A stretch of DNA of 15,105 bases from Actinoalloteichus_B caeruleus (GCF_000718005.1 NZ_JODV01000035.1); one strand, 5' to 3'; counted from the first letter of the stretch, positions 1 to 7,289 are shown. Numbers and translations: made by a program. The notes: generated by a model not told the origin, from the letters alone.

Positions 1-40
1 TAGTTTCACCCGAGGCGAGAACTCGTGGGTGGGAGGACTC

Positions 41-469
41 ATGCACATCGAGAGTGGCGGTGAGGGCGGACAGCCGACCTCCATGCCCGATACCGGCAAG
101 ATGATGGGCACCATCGGACACTTCCGTGCCGCAGCAGCTGCCGGCAAGGTCACCATCGACCCGGACAGCGCCGAGGCGATGGCAAGGAAGATCGACGCCA
201 TAGCCGAGAGAGCAAAGGACCGGCGGAATCGGGTCTTCACACTGGATCAGCGAGTTCCCCTCGGTTCAAGCCCGGTGGCCCTGCAGATGTCAGAGCAGAC
301 CAAGCTCAGCGCGGCCGGAACGCCGCAGTCCGCCGCGGAGAATCTCGAGCTCTACATCGAGGCGTTGACGGAGTTGGCGGCAGCCATCCGAGCCAGTGCC
401 CGGCGCACTCAGGCCGCGGATGAACAGACCGCAGCCGAGCTCAACCGGCTAGGAGAGGATCAGGCGTGA
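41..469 (+). CDS. ESX/WXG100-like small helical protein, hypothetical
   Basis: The predicted protein has about 142 residues, no signal peptide and no membrane segment. It is mostly helical: the middle (SAEAMARKIDAIAERAKDRR) and the C-terminal third (ELAAAIRASARRTQAADEQ) look like two amphipathic helices, as in ESX/WXG100-type small proteins, though I see no clear WxG turn. The ATG at 41 is chosen because GGGAGGA lies a few bases upstream; an in-frame GTG at 29 would add four residues and place the start inside that ribosome site. The stop overlaps the next gene start as GTGA, so the two are probably translationally coupled. Pairing of such a protein with a DUF3558 lipoprotein is common in Pseudonocardiaceae. 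Its function is unknown; export through a type VII system is only a guess. Parts of its 3' end recur downstream as fragments. Confidence 0.72.
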   Translation: MHIESGGEGGQPTSMPDTGKMMGTIGHFRAAAAAGKVTIDPDSAEAMARKIDAIAERAKDRRNRVFTLDQRVPLGSSPVALQMSEQTKLSAAGTPQSAAENLELYIEALTELAAAIRASARRTQAADEQTAAELNRLGEDQA

Positions 470-1071
470 AGCGCAGGGGTGTAGGCGTATGGGGAACAGC
501 CCTGGGACTGGTGACACTACTGTCGGCCTGCACGAGCACGGAACAAGGAACCCCAGTCGCCGTGCAACCGACAGTGAATTCCTCCCTTCCAGGCAGCGCC
601 ACTCCGTCGGCGACCGGGAGCCCCGACGAACCGCCGCCAGAGGTCGTGGATGTGGAAGCAGAGCTGTCAGACATGCTGCCCTGCGACATCCTCAGCGACG
701 AGGACATCACCACGCTGGGCTTCGACCCGGAGAGTGCCACGTTCGATGACGTCGGCGTGTCCTACGACTGTCGCTACCGCTTGCCGGGCGGGGAGAGCCC
801 GATCATGACGATTCAGTTGGACTGGGATTACAGCGTCGACCAGCTGAATCTGACAAACTACACGGTTGAAGAAATTAGCGTGGGACCGTTGCGGGCGCTC
901 CGCATCATTGTCAAACCTCCATCGGAACATTGTCAGATTTCATTGGACTTGAGCGAGCAGGCCCACGTGTCCGTTTTTGTAACTTACGCGGGGACCACCG
1001 AGCAGGCATGCGCCATAGCGGAGGACACCGCAGCGGCCGTGGAGCCTTTATTGCCTCGGTCCTCGGACTGA
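466..1071 (+). CDS. DUF3558-type lipoprotein
   Basis: This is a 201-residue protein predicted to be lipid-anchored on the outer face of the membrane. It starts at GTG 466, overlapping the previous stop as GTGA, with AGGAGAGGA at 451-459 as ribosome site. Residues 1-22 form a short basic and hydrophobic signal peptide ending in the lipobox LSAC (Cys22). A Ser/Thr/Pro-rich linker (about 23-60) leads to a compact domain with Cys73, Cys102, Cys156 and Cys182, four cysteines that could form two disulfides, as expected of the DUF3558 family of actinomycete lipoproteins. The function of the family is not established. The gene has a rare TTA leucine codon near its end (1048-1050). A shortened copy, about 85% identical over the shared 118 residues, lies 325 bp downstream. 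Confidence 0.8.
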   Translation: MKRRGVGVWGTALGLVTLLSACTSTEQGTPVAVQPTVNSSLPGSATPSATGSPDEPPPEVVDVEAELSDMLPCDILSDEDITTLGFDPESATFDDVGVSYDCRYRLPGGESPIMTIQLDWDYSVDQLNLTNYTVEEISVGPLRALRIIVKPPSEHCQISLDLSEQAHVSVFVTYAGTTEQACAIAEDTAAAVEPLLPRSSD

Positions 1072-1286
1072 CCAGACCGACGGTGGTGCCCGGGGGTCCG
1101 GACGTTCCGAATCGGGCACGCTCAGATCGCTGGCGCGCCGAGGGCACTGTCCTCGTTCCCCCCTCGGTGTGGGCTGTGGGCAATGTCATCTGCAATGCCC
1201 GTGGTGGGGTGGCGGTAGTAGTTCGGGAAGGGACCAGCAACGTCGAGCCCGCCCCAACGCCGCCATCTCAAGGACCATCCTGCCCA

Positions 1287-1396
1287 TGTCGAGGCGTTGA
1301 CAGAGTGGGCAGCGACCAGCCGGACCTGCCCGGAGCACTCGCAGCTCCGAGGATTCAGAACACAGCCGGGTGCAACCGGCTGGGAAGGAATGAGAC
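1287..1396 (+). pseudogene. Decayed 3' fragment of the ESX-like gene (second copy)
   Basis: This stretch aligns base by base with the 3' end of the gene at 41-469. The segment TCGAGGCGTTGACAGAGTGG matches the parent around 357-376 (TCGAGGCGTTGACGGAGTTG), and CAACCGGCTGGGAAGGAATG before the next gene matches CAACCGGCTAGGAGAGGATC before the lipoprotein gene. Only the last third of the parent is present, and the recognisable peptide (VEALTEWAA) soon loses similarity, so it is a remnant. It keeps the ribosome-site-like GGAAGGAA in front of the truncated lipoprotein copy. Confidence 0.65.
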
Positions 1397-1792
1397 ATGA
1401 GGCACGGGGGCGCCAGGACGTGGGGAACAGCCCCCCTGGGCTTCGACCCGGAGACCGCCACGTTCGATGACGTCGGCGTGTCCTACGACTGTCGCTACCG
1501 TTTCCCGGGCGGGGAGCGTCCGGTCATGACGATTCAGTTGGACTGGAATTACAGCGTCGATCAGCTGAATCTGACAAACTACACGATTGAGGAAATCAAC
1601 GTAGGGCCGTTACGCGCACTCCGCATCATTGGCAAAACCGCGTCAGAACATTGTCAGATTTCCTTGCACCTGAGCGAGCATGCCCATGTGTCAGTTTTCG
1701 TACATTACGCGGGAACTCTCGAGCAGGCGTGCGCCATAGCGGAGGGCACCGCAGAGGCGTTGGAGCCTTCATTGCCTCGGTCTTCGGACTGA
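1397..1792 (+). CDS. Truncated DUF3558 paralogue without signal peptide, probably non-functional
   Basis: The 131-residue reading frame is a second copy of the lipoprotein gene at 466-1071. The first 12 codons follow the parent (shared WGTA), then it jumps straight to LGFDPETATFDDVGVSYDC and continues to the same SSD end. The codons for the hydrophobic signal core, the lipobox cysteine, the linker and the parent's Cys73 are missing, so the product would stay in the cytosol with an unpaired cysteine. The frame has survived: 100 of 118 shared residues are identical by hand count. The ATG at 1397 has GGAAGGAA just upstream. A rare TTA codon lies at 1610-1612. It may be expressed, but its membrane role must be lost; I regard it as a decaying duplicate. 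Confidence 0.6.
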   Translation: MRHGGARTWGTAPLGFDPETATFDDVGVSYDCRYRFPGGERPVMTIQLDWNYSVDQLNLTNYTIEEINVGPLRALRIIGKTASEHCQISLHLSEHAHVSVFVHYAGTLEQACAIAEGTAEALEPSLPRSSD

Positions 1793-2018
1793 CCAGGCTG
1801 ACGGTGGAGCTCACCGGGTCCGGCTGACACGAATCGACGCATGCCCGCATCCTTGAAATGACCTTATTCCTCCCTCAGTGTGAGCAGCGGGCAACGCCAT
1901 GTGCGATGCCCGTGGTGGCACGGCGGCGTGAAGTTCGCCTCCACGCTGTCACGCAATGGACTGGAAGGGCCAGCGTCGTTAAGCCTGGTTGGCCCGCTAT
2001 CCCAAGGACCGTCCTGCC

Positions 2019-2056
2019 CACATCGAGACGTTGACGGGGTTGGCGACGGCCAGGTC
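2019..2056 (+). repeat. Third fragment of the ESX-like gene / tandem-unit boundary
   Basis: CATCGAGACGTTGACGGGGT (2021-2040) resembles parent bases 355-374 and the second copy at 1287-1306. It is preceded by CAAGGACCGTCCTGCCCA, nearly identical to the sequence before the second copy (1269-1286). The same non-coding flank is therefore joined to the same point inside the ESX-like gene twice, which marks the edges of a tandem duplication unit of about 735 bp. Confidence 0.6.
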
Positions 2057-2348
2057 TGAGCGGGTCAGGCCCGTGCGGTCGAGCTCCGCTGCGGCTCCGC
2101 TGGTGAGGGTTCCAGCGTCAACACTGCTGAGAGCGAGAACAGGCTCGTAGCCGCCATACGTGACCGGCTGGCCGCCTACACCACTGACCGCGCCCTCTGA
2201 GTTCGCAACGTCACCGATTCGGCCAGCACGGAGAATTCGCCCCAGGGAGCGCGGCAGCATCCACCGACACCCTTGTCAACAGTGCGCTCAACCTCTGCTG
2301 ATCCTTGACACCGCGCCCTACCGCTGCGTTACTGGACCGAGGTTCCCC

Positions 2349-2365
2349 ACCGACCATTCGGTCGG
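2349..2365. promoter_or_regulatory. Palindrome CCGACC-ATTC-GGTCGG, candidate regulator operator
   Basis: Bases 2350-2365 are a 6-bp inverted repeat with a 4-bp spacer. The same stretch contains ACCG-N6-CGGT (2349-2362). TetR-family proteins bind such short palindromes, and from memory the corynebacterial PaaR motif also has ACCG/CGGT half sites six bases apart; the central CG of that motif is not matched here. The site is about 370 bp before the ligase start, which is far. The assignment is speculative. Confidence 0.25.
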
Positions 2366-2574
2366 GTACAGGGCGGGAGGGCTCGGTGTCGAACCCGGTT
2401 CCGCGCCGAGGCACTCGGCGCCCCGACCAGGTCTTCCGCCTCGCCCACTGTTCCGAGGGCACCGGGGCCGGCCCGGGACGGCGGGCGGCGGGACGCGCGC
2501 ACACCGTGGCGGGTCGGCCACTTCCCGGGCGCTGGCACGAGCTTCCCAGCAGGCGGTCCCGAACGGATCCCGGC

Positions 2575-2614
2575 GGACCACCACCGGCCCACCGGGGACC
2601 ACCACCGGCCCACC
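2575..2614. repeat. Two identical 19-bp direct repeats, 21-bp period
   Basis: The 19-mer GGACCACCACCGGCCCACC occurs at 2575-2593 and again at 2596-2614, so the copies start 21 bp apart, two helical turns. They lie about 120-160 bp before the CoA-ligase start. They could be tandem protein sites or slippage in GC-rich DNA. The period is a multiple of three, so an upstream extension of the ligase frame would also tolerate them, but that extension has no other support. Confidence 0.6.
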
Positions 2615-2732
2615 TCTGGGGCGGAGACCGGGTTCCGCCGCGACGAATGCGAGACACCACCCCTCGCCGCCGGACCGTGCCACGCCGCCGAACCGACTGC
2701 ACCGGACGAGCCACCGGGACAGGAGCGCACGC

Positions 2733-4070
2733 ATGACCGACCAGCCCACCCACTCCGATTCGCCGTCCCGCACCGGACGCGGGGCACCGGGGGAACGTCC
2801 CCGGCTCTCCGCCGACGAACTGGCGGCGCTCCAGCTGGTCCGGCTGCGGTGGACGCTGCGGCACGCCTACGACAACGTGCCCTTCTACCGGCGCCGCTTC
2901 GACGAGGCCGGGGTGCGTCCGGAGGACTGCCGGTCGCTGTCGGATCTCGCCGGGTTCCCCCACACCACCAAGGACGACCTCCGCCGGAACCACCCGTACG
3001 GGATGCTCGCCGTCCCTCCCACCGACCTGCGCCGCATCCACGCCTCCAGCGGGACCACCGGCGTTCCCACTGTCATCGGCTACACCCGGCGGGACCTCGA
3101 CATGTGGGCCGAGGTGGTGGCGCGGTCGCTGCGCGCCGCCGGGGCCCGGCCGGGGCAGCGCGCGCACATCGCCTACGGCTACGGCCTGTTCACCGGTGGC
3201 CTCGGCGCCCACCACGGCGCGGAACTCCTCGGTTGCACCGTCATCCCCGCCTCCGGTGGGATGTCGGCCCGCCAGGTGCGGCTCATCCGGGACCTGCGAC
3301 CGGAGATCGTCCTGGCGACCCCGTCCTACCTGCTGACCCTGCTCGACGAGTTCGACCGGCAGGGCGTGGACCCCCGGGACACCGGGCTCCGGACGGGCGT
3401 GCTGGGCGCCGAACCCTGGACCGAGGGGATGCGCGCGGAGATCGAGGGCAGGTCGGGGTTGACCGCCGTCGACATCTACGGGCTGTCGGAGATCATCGGT
3501 CCCGGGGTCGCCCAGGAGTTCCCGGAGGCCGTCGGCGCGCTGCACGTCTGGGAGGACCACTTCTACCCCGAGGTCCTCGACCCGGGCGGGACGCCGGTCG
3601 CCCCGGGCGAGCGAGGGGAACTGGCCATCACGACCCTGACCAGGGAGGCCATGCCCCTCATCCGCTACCGGACCGGTGACCTGTCCGCCCTGACGCCCGG
3701 CGCCGGCGTCCCGTTCCGGCGCATGGCGCGGATCACCGGCAGGACCGACGACCTCCTCATCCTGCGCGGGGTGAACCTCTACCCCACGCAGGTCGAGGAA
3801 CTCGTGCTCCGAACCCGGGGGCTCTCCCCGCACTTCATGCTGGAACTCACCCGGGAGGCCCGGTTGGACCAGCTGACGATCCGGGCCGAGGCGGTGTCCG
3901 GTCTCCCGGCGGACCGCTGGCCAGCCGTGGGCGGGGAGCTGTCCGACCTGGTTCGCGGCGAACTGGGCCTGCGGGTCGGGGTGGAGGTGGTGGCACCCGG
4001 CACGCTGGAACGGTCGTCGGGGAAGGCACGACGCGTGCTCGACAACCGTGAGACCACGGGGCCGGCCTGA
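2733..4070 (+). CDS. paaK: Phenylacetate-CoA ligase
   Basis: This 445-residue protein belongs to the ANL adenylating enzymes and most resembles phenylacetate-CoA ligase, which joins phenylacetate to CoA with ATP in the cytosol, the first step of aerobic phenylacetate breakdown. Visible motifs in order: N-terminal HAYDNVPFYRRRFDEAG (44-60), the phosphate-binding SSGTTGVPT (105-113), YGLSEIIGP (249-257), YRTGD (312-316), the hinge region RITGRTDDLLILRGVNLYP (333-351), and SSGKARRV near the C-terminus with the expected catalytic Lys431. Length is normal for the family. The frame is open much further upstream, but ATG 2733 has AGGAG at 2721-2725 and is where homology should begin. A TetR regulator follows after 13 bp. 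The oxygenase genes (paaABCDE) are not in the window, so the substrate could be another aryl acid. Confidence 0.87.
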   Translation: MTDQPTHSDSPSRTGRGAPGERPRLSADELAALQLVRLRWTLRHAYDNVPFYRRRFDEAGVRPEDCRSLSDLAGFPHTTKDDLRRNHPYGMLAVPPTDLRRIHASSGTTGVPTVIGYTRRDLDMWAEVVARSLRAAGARPGQRAHIAYGYGLFTGGLGAHHGAELLGCTVIPASGGMSARQVRLIRDLRPEIVLATPSYLLTLLDEFDRQGVDPRDTGLRTGVLGAEPWTEGMRAEIEGRSGLTAVDIYGLSEIIGPGVAQEFPEAVGALHVWEDHFYPEVLDPGGTPVAPGERGELAITTLTREAMPLIRYRTGDLSALTPGAGVPFRRMARITGRTDDLLILRGVNLYPTQVEELVLRTRGLSPHFMLELTREARLDQLTIRAEAVSGLPADRWPAVGGELSDLVRGELGLRVGVEVVAPGTLERSSGKARRVLDNRETTGPA

Positions 4071-4083
4071 GACACTGACCGCC

Positions 4084-4752
4084 ATGACCGACGGGCCCGC
4101 CGAACGCGCCAGCCGCCGGGGACGCCCCGGCTACGACCTCGACTCGCTGCTCACCGTCGCGGTGAGGGTCTTCAACGAGCGCGGTTACGACGGCACGAGC
4201 ATGGAGGACCTGGCCAGTCGGCTGGGCATCACGAAGTCGGCGATCTACCACCACGTGGCCGGGAAGGAGGAGTTGCTCCGGCTCAGCGTGGACCGGGCGC
4301 TGGACCAGCTCTTCGCCGTGGTCAACGAACCCGAGGCACAGCGGGGGCCGGCGATCGACCGGCTCGAGTACGTGGTGCGCCGCAGCATCGCCGTGCTGGT
4401 GGACGAACTCCCGTTCGTGACCCTGCTCCTGCGGGTGCGGGGCAACACGGCGGCCGAGCGGCGGGCGCTGGCCCGCCGCCGCGAGTTCGACCGGCTCGTC
4501 AGTGACCTGGTGGAGCGCGCCGAGAGCGAGGGCAGCATCCGCCGGGACGTGGACCCCGCGCTGACCAGTCGGCTGCTCTTCGGCATGCTCAACTCGATCA
4601 TCGAGTGGTACCGGCCCCGGCGGGGTCTGACCGCCGTCGACCTGGCCGATGCCTTCGTGAAGATCGCCTTCGACGGCCTTCGGAGCCGCCCGGACGCGCC
4701 GCTGTCCCCGGTACCGGACCCTGGTCAGACCGGTTCGCCCGCGGGTGCGTGA
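4084..4752 (+). CDS. TetR/AcrR-family regulator, PaaR-like by context
   Basis: This 222-residue protein starts at ATG 4084, 13 bp after the ligase stop, so it is probably co-transcribed with it. Residues 20-65 form a typical TetR DNA-binding region (VFNERGYDGTSMEDLASRLG, then ITKSAIYHHVAGKEELL). The remaining helices form the ligand-binding and dimerising domain. In actinobacteria a TetR repressor often controls phenylacetate genes and responds to phenylacetyl-CoA; here that role is inferred only from adjacency. An in-frame GTG at 4048 inside the ligase gene is a less likely start. The 3' end overlaps the convergent membrane-protein gene by 28 bp, and no terminator is visible between them. 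Confidence 0.85.
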   Translation: MTDGPAERASRRGRPGYDLDSLLTVAVRVFNERGYDGTSMEDLASRLGITKSAIYHHVAGKEELLRLSVDRALDQLFAVVNEPEAQRGPAIDRLEYVVRRSIAVLVDELPFVTLLLRVRGNTAAERRALARRREFDRLVSDLVERAESEGSIRRDVDPALTSRLLFGMLNSIIEWYRPRRGLTAVDLADAFVKIAFDGLRSRPDAPLSPVPDPGQTGSPAGA

Positions 4753-5441
4753 CGCACGGGTCCGCTCGGCTCGCCGACGGTGCCTCGGGTGAGCCATCCC
4801 GGCAGGCGGGACGGCGTCCGCTCGGGCGCCGGGTTGGGGGCGGGCGTCGCCGGCGGGACCCGGAGCCGGGGGACGAAGAAGTGCACCAGCGGCCCGATCG
4901 CCAGGGCGAAGACCACGGTGCCCACCCCGACGGTGCCGCCCAGGGACCAGCCGACGGCGAGCGCGGCGACCTCGATGAGCGTTCGGGCCCGCCGCACGGG
5001 AACGCCCCGCGCCGCCAGCCCGGTCATCAGGCCGTCCCGGGGACCCGGTCCGAGACCGGCCCCCAGGTACATCGCCGTTCCCACGGCGTTGATCACCAGC
5101 CCGGCGAGTAGGAACCCCACCCGGACCGGCAGCTGTTCGGGGGCTGGGACCCACTCGATCACGGTGGCCATGATGGGGCCGATCAGGAGCACGTTGTGCA
5201 CGGTGCCGAACCCTGGACGTTGCCGCAGCGGGATCCACAACGCGAGGACGATGGTGGACACACCGATCACCACCCACGCGAGCGGGAGGCCGGTGCTGCC
5301 CGCCAGCCCCTGGTGCAGCACGTCCCACGGATTGAGGCCGAGTTCGGCCTGGAACATCAGTCCGAGTCCGCCACCGAACAACAGCAGTCCGAGGTAGAGG
5401 TTCAGCACACGACGCAGCCGCGTGCCGGTCCGCCCAGCCAT
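4725..5441 (-). CDS. YczE/YitT-type integral membrane protein
   Basis: This 238-residue protein has about five or six hydrophobic segments (roughly residues 14-32, 54-72, 81-98, 105-128 and 155-190) and a proline-rich cytosolic-type tail of about 45 residues. A glycine-rich motif occurs twice: LGLNPWDVLHQGLAG (34-48) and LGPGPRDGLMTGLA (130-143), typical of the YczE/YyaS/YitT membrane family and suggesting an internal duplication. The biochemical role of this family is unsettled; Bacillus YczE affects antibiotic production. The start ATG at 5441 follows GGGGGA. It converges with the TetR gene and overlaps it by 28 bp. Upstream on its own strand is a TTGACA (about 5463-5468) within AT-richer DNA, a possible promoter element. 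Confidence 0.78.
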   Translation of the reverse strand: MAGRTGTRLRRVLNLYLGLLLFGGGLGLMFQAELGLNPWDVLHQGLAGSTGLPLAWVVIGVSTIVLALWIPLRQRPGFGTVHNVLLIGPIMATVIEWVPAPEQLPVRVGFLLAGLVINAVGTAMYLGAGLGPGPRDGLMTGLAARGVPVRRARTLIEVAALAVGWSLGGTVGVGTVVFALAIGPLVHFFVPRLRVPPATPAPNPAPERTPSRLPGWLTRGTVGEPSGPVRHAPAGEPV

Positions 5442-5611
5442 TTACATCCCCCTGCATGGCATGTCAAGTCCCTGTTATCACACTGTATAGGCAGGGGAGA
5501 CAGCCTCGCGACCGGGTTTGTCCACCCTCTTCCGTCCACAACTGACCCTCCGTGACGACACCCCGCCGAGGAATGGTCCTTTGTGGATTTCCGAGGCGCG
5601 AAAGGGCTGGT

Positions 5612-5636
5612 CCCGCCCCGGGGAGCCCGGGGCGGG
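5612..5636 (-). terminator. Strong GC hairpin behind the leftward secreted-protein gene
   Basis: CCCGCCCCGGG (5612-5622), a three-base loop and CCCGGGGCGGG (5626-5636) form a perfect 11-bp stem. It lies 23 bp after the stop of the leftward gene that ends at 5660. There is no T tract, which is common for actinomycete terminators. Confidence 0.7.
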
Positions 5637-5659
5637 CGGGGTCGGCGCACCGCAGTTCG

Positions 5660-6862
5660 TCACCCCATGGCGTCAGGCACGGAGAAGACGACGCGACTGC
5701 CCGGGTACTCGGTGTGGGTCCAGGCCCGCCCACTGTCGGCCTCGTAGGAGATGTCCTCCGGTCCGATCGGCAACGCGGAGGAACTGCTGGCGACCCCGAC
5801 CTGACCCCGGTAGAGCAACCCACCGGTGTTCCGCCCCCGGCTCCGGACCATCAGGAAGGTGTCGTCGTGCGACACGGCACCCTGCAGGTTGGTGTGCGGC
5901 GAGCGGTAGGCCGCGTCGGCGGCGACCGTGCCGGCCGAGTCGACCGTCAACAGCCCGGTGTCGGTGTCCAGCGGCCACCGCACGAGGCGCGCACCGGGCA
6001 CCCCGTCGTAGTACTCCCCCGTCAGCAGCGAGGGCGGCGAGGTCGACCGGTCCACCGCCAGGTACGAGTAGCACAGCGGCTGGTCCAACGAGTCCGGCGG
6101 CCGCACGCAACCCCCGGTCTGCGTGTACGCCCCCACCTGGGGAACGACGTACCGGTAGTCGTGGGCGTAGTACCTGCCGTCGGACCCCAGGCCGATGCGG
6201 TCCTTCGAGGCATCACCCTCGGTGCGCCAGACCGTGCGCAGGTCGAACACCCGGATTCCCCGGGAGGTGTCCACGACGTACAGGTGGTCGCCGTACCAGG
6301 CGAGGCCCCCGGCGTGGATGTTCACCGCCCGGAAGTCGTCGGTGCTCGTCGGTTCGACCAACAGGACGTGCCGGTAGCGGGGCGCGGCCGGGTCGTCGTA
6401 GTCCACGAACGACACCCGCACCCCCTTGTCGTCGGTGTTGTACCAGCTCACGAGGATGGCGCGGTGGCCGGCGTAGGACCCGTCCCCGGTGGCGTCCCAG
6501 GACGCGGTGATGCCCTGCGGGTACCACTCCGGCGTGCCGTCGTCACCGCTGTTCCAGCAGAACCCGGTGGCCCCGGTGACCCCCGTGGCGTGGCACAGGC
6601 CCCGTGCCTCCCGGTTGGCGTCGGCGAACACCTCGGCGGCGCTGGCCTGGGTCACCCGGGTCTCGAGTCCGGCGATGCGTTCGCCGTAGGTGTCGAAGGT
6701 GCCGTTGTCGGAGAGCCGGTAGGGGTCGCTGGGGATGGTCGTCAGCGTCGTCTGCGCCGGGGTGACGGCCTCGCCAGGCTCGGCGCCGGCCACGAGTGAT
6801 GCTCCCGCCACGGTGGCGGCGGTGAGCAGTCCGATCAGTCTCGTCACGTCAGTCCGTCCCAT
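5660..6862 (-). CDS. Secreted protein of unknown function, possible beta-propeller
   Basis: The product is about 400 residues and exported: near the N-terminus VTRLIGLLTAATVAGASLVA is a signal peptide with a likely cleavage after an alanine-rich site near GEA. The mature part is rich in Trp, Tyr, Asp and Gly, with repeated short strands such as AILVSWYNTDDKGVRVSFVD, GLAWYGDHLYVVDTSRGIRV and RHVLLVEPT, which read like blades of a beta-propeller. Two cysteine pairs are likely (RGLCHATG...GFCWNSG; GGCVRPPD...PLCYSY). I recognise no catalytic motif. ATG 6862 is given as start, but GTG 6847 (VTRLIG) is equally good: GGGACGG precedes it at a normal distance. Similar secreted proteins are common in actinomycetes without known function. 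It is followed by a strong hairpin. Confidence 0.75.
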   Translation of the reverse strand: MGRTDVTRLIGLLTAATVAGASLVAGAEPGEAVTPAQTTLTTIPSDPYRLSDNGTFDTYGERIAGLETRVTQASAAEVFADANREARGLCHATGVTGATGFCWNSGDDGTPEWYPQGITASWDATGDGSYAGHRAILVSWYNTDDKGVRVSFVDYDDPAAPRYRHVLLVEPTSTDDFRAVNIHAGGLAWYGDHLYVVDTSRGIRVFDLRTVWRTEGDASKDRIGLGSDGRYYAHDYRYVVPQVGAYTQTGGCVRPPDSLDQPLCYSYLAVDRSTSPPSLLTGEYYDGVPGARLVRWPLDTDTGLLTVDSAGTVAADAAYRSPHTNLQGAVSHDDTFLMVRSRGRNTGGLLYRGQVGVASSSSALPIGPEDISYEADSGRAWTHTEYPGSRVVFSVPDAMG

Positions 6863-7154
6863 CACTGGTCGGCCCGCACCCGGTCACGTCCCACGCTCCG
6901 CCACCGGTCGGTTCGGCGGCCCGTGCCTCGTCGGGCCCACCGGGGGCTGTGCTGGGAACGGGCCAGCGCACGGGTTGGTCGTCGAGGGTGGATGTGGACC
7001 TGGGATCATCCCGCCGCCGTACCACCACCACAACACCGGTGTTCCCGCTGGTCGTGGCGGTCGGACCGAGATCGGGCACGCCGGGCGGCGGGCGTTGCTC
7101 GATCTGCGCGCGCAGCCAGAGGGTAACCAGCTGGGGTCTGATCGCGGAAGTCAT
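6849..7154 (-). CDS. Doubtful small ORF, unknown function
   Basis: A 101-codon frame begins MTSAIRPQLVTLWLRAQIEQ and keeps mostly G or C in third codon positions for its first half; the second half is Pro/Thr/Gly-rich low complexity. Its stop lies one base before GTG 6847, the alternative start of the secreted-protein gene, an arrangement that would suit translational coupling. The ribosome site is weak and I recognise no family. It may simply be leader DNA of the secreted-protein gene. Confidence 0.28.
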   Translation of the reverse strand: MTSAIRPQLVTLWLRAQIEQRPPPGVPDLGPTATTSGNTGVVVVVRRRDDPRSTSTLDDQPVRWPVPSTAPGGPDEARAAEPTGGGAWDVTGCGPTSDGTD

Positions 7155-7289
7155 TCACCACAGTCCGGGGGATGACCGGGGTCGCCGCCTCCACCGTCCA
7201 CCCGAGGACCCGCCCCGAACCCTCCACCGTCCGGTGTGGTGCCCCGCACCGACCCGACACGTCCACACCGGCGCTCCCCGGGCCAAAAA

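Larger units (their letters stand above)
1793..2732. other. Gene-free stretch with degenerate duplicated flank
   Basis: No convincing gene is visible here. Bases from 1793 to about 1930 resemble the 3' flank of the first lipoprotein gene (1072-1210), for example the shared GATGCCCGTGGTGG / AATGCCCGTGGTGG. Bases 2058-2192 hold an open stretch with coding-like composition ending in SENRLVAAIRDRLAAYTTD but without any start codon, possibly a relic. From about 2400 the DNA becomes very GC-rich and leads into the 5' region of the CoA-ligase gene, including a 19-bp direct repeat and a palindrome described separately. Confidence 0.5.

Noticed and set aside
930..1400. Rightward 156-codon frame bridging the two lipoprotein copies
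   Set aside because: It overlaps the end of the lipoprotein gene in another frame and runs through the decayed duplicate flank; it has poor codon bias and no ribosome site.
1997..2260. Leftward 87-codon frame in the duplicated region
   Set aside because: No ribosome site or motif; it covers the third fragment of the ESX-like gene antisense.
2160..2732. N-terminal extension of about 190 residues on the CoA ligase
   Set aside because: The frame is open but the extension is Pro/Arg/Thr-rich low complexity. The family begins near residue 1 of the ATG 2733 form, which also has a good ribosome site.
2211..4085. Long leftward open frame opposite the CoA ligase
   Set aside because: It is a GC-rich antisense shadow: composition is dominated by Gly/Pro/Arg/Val and it mirrors a clearly coding strand with known motifs.
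3847..5457. Leftward 536-codon frame across the TetR and membrane-protein genes
   Set aside because: It is Arg/Pro/Gly-rich without motifs and contradicts three genes with clear family features.
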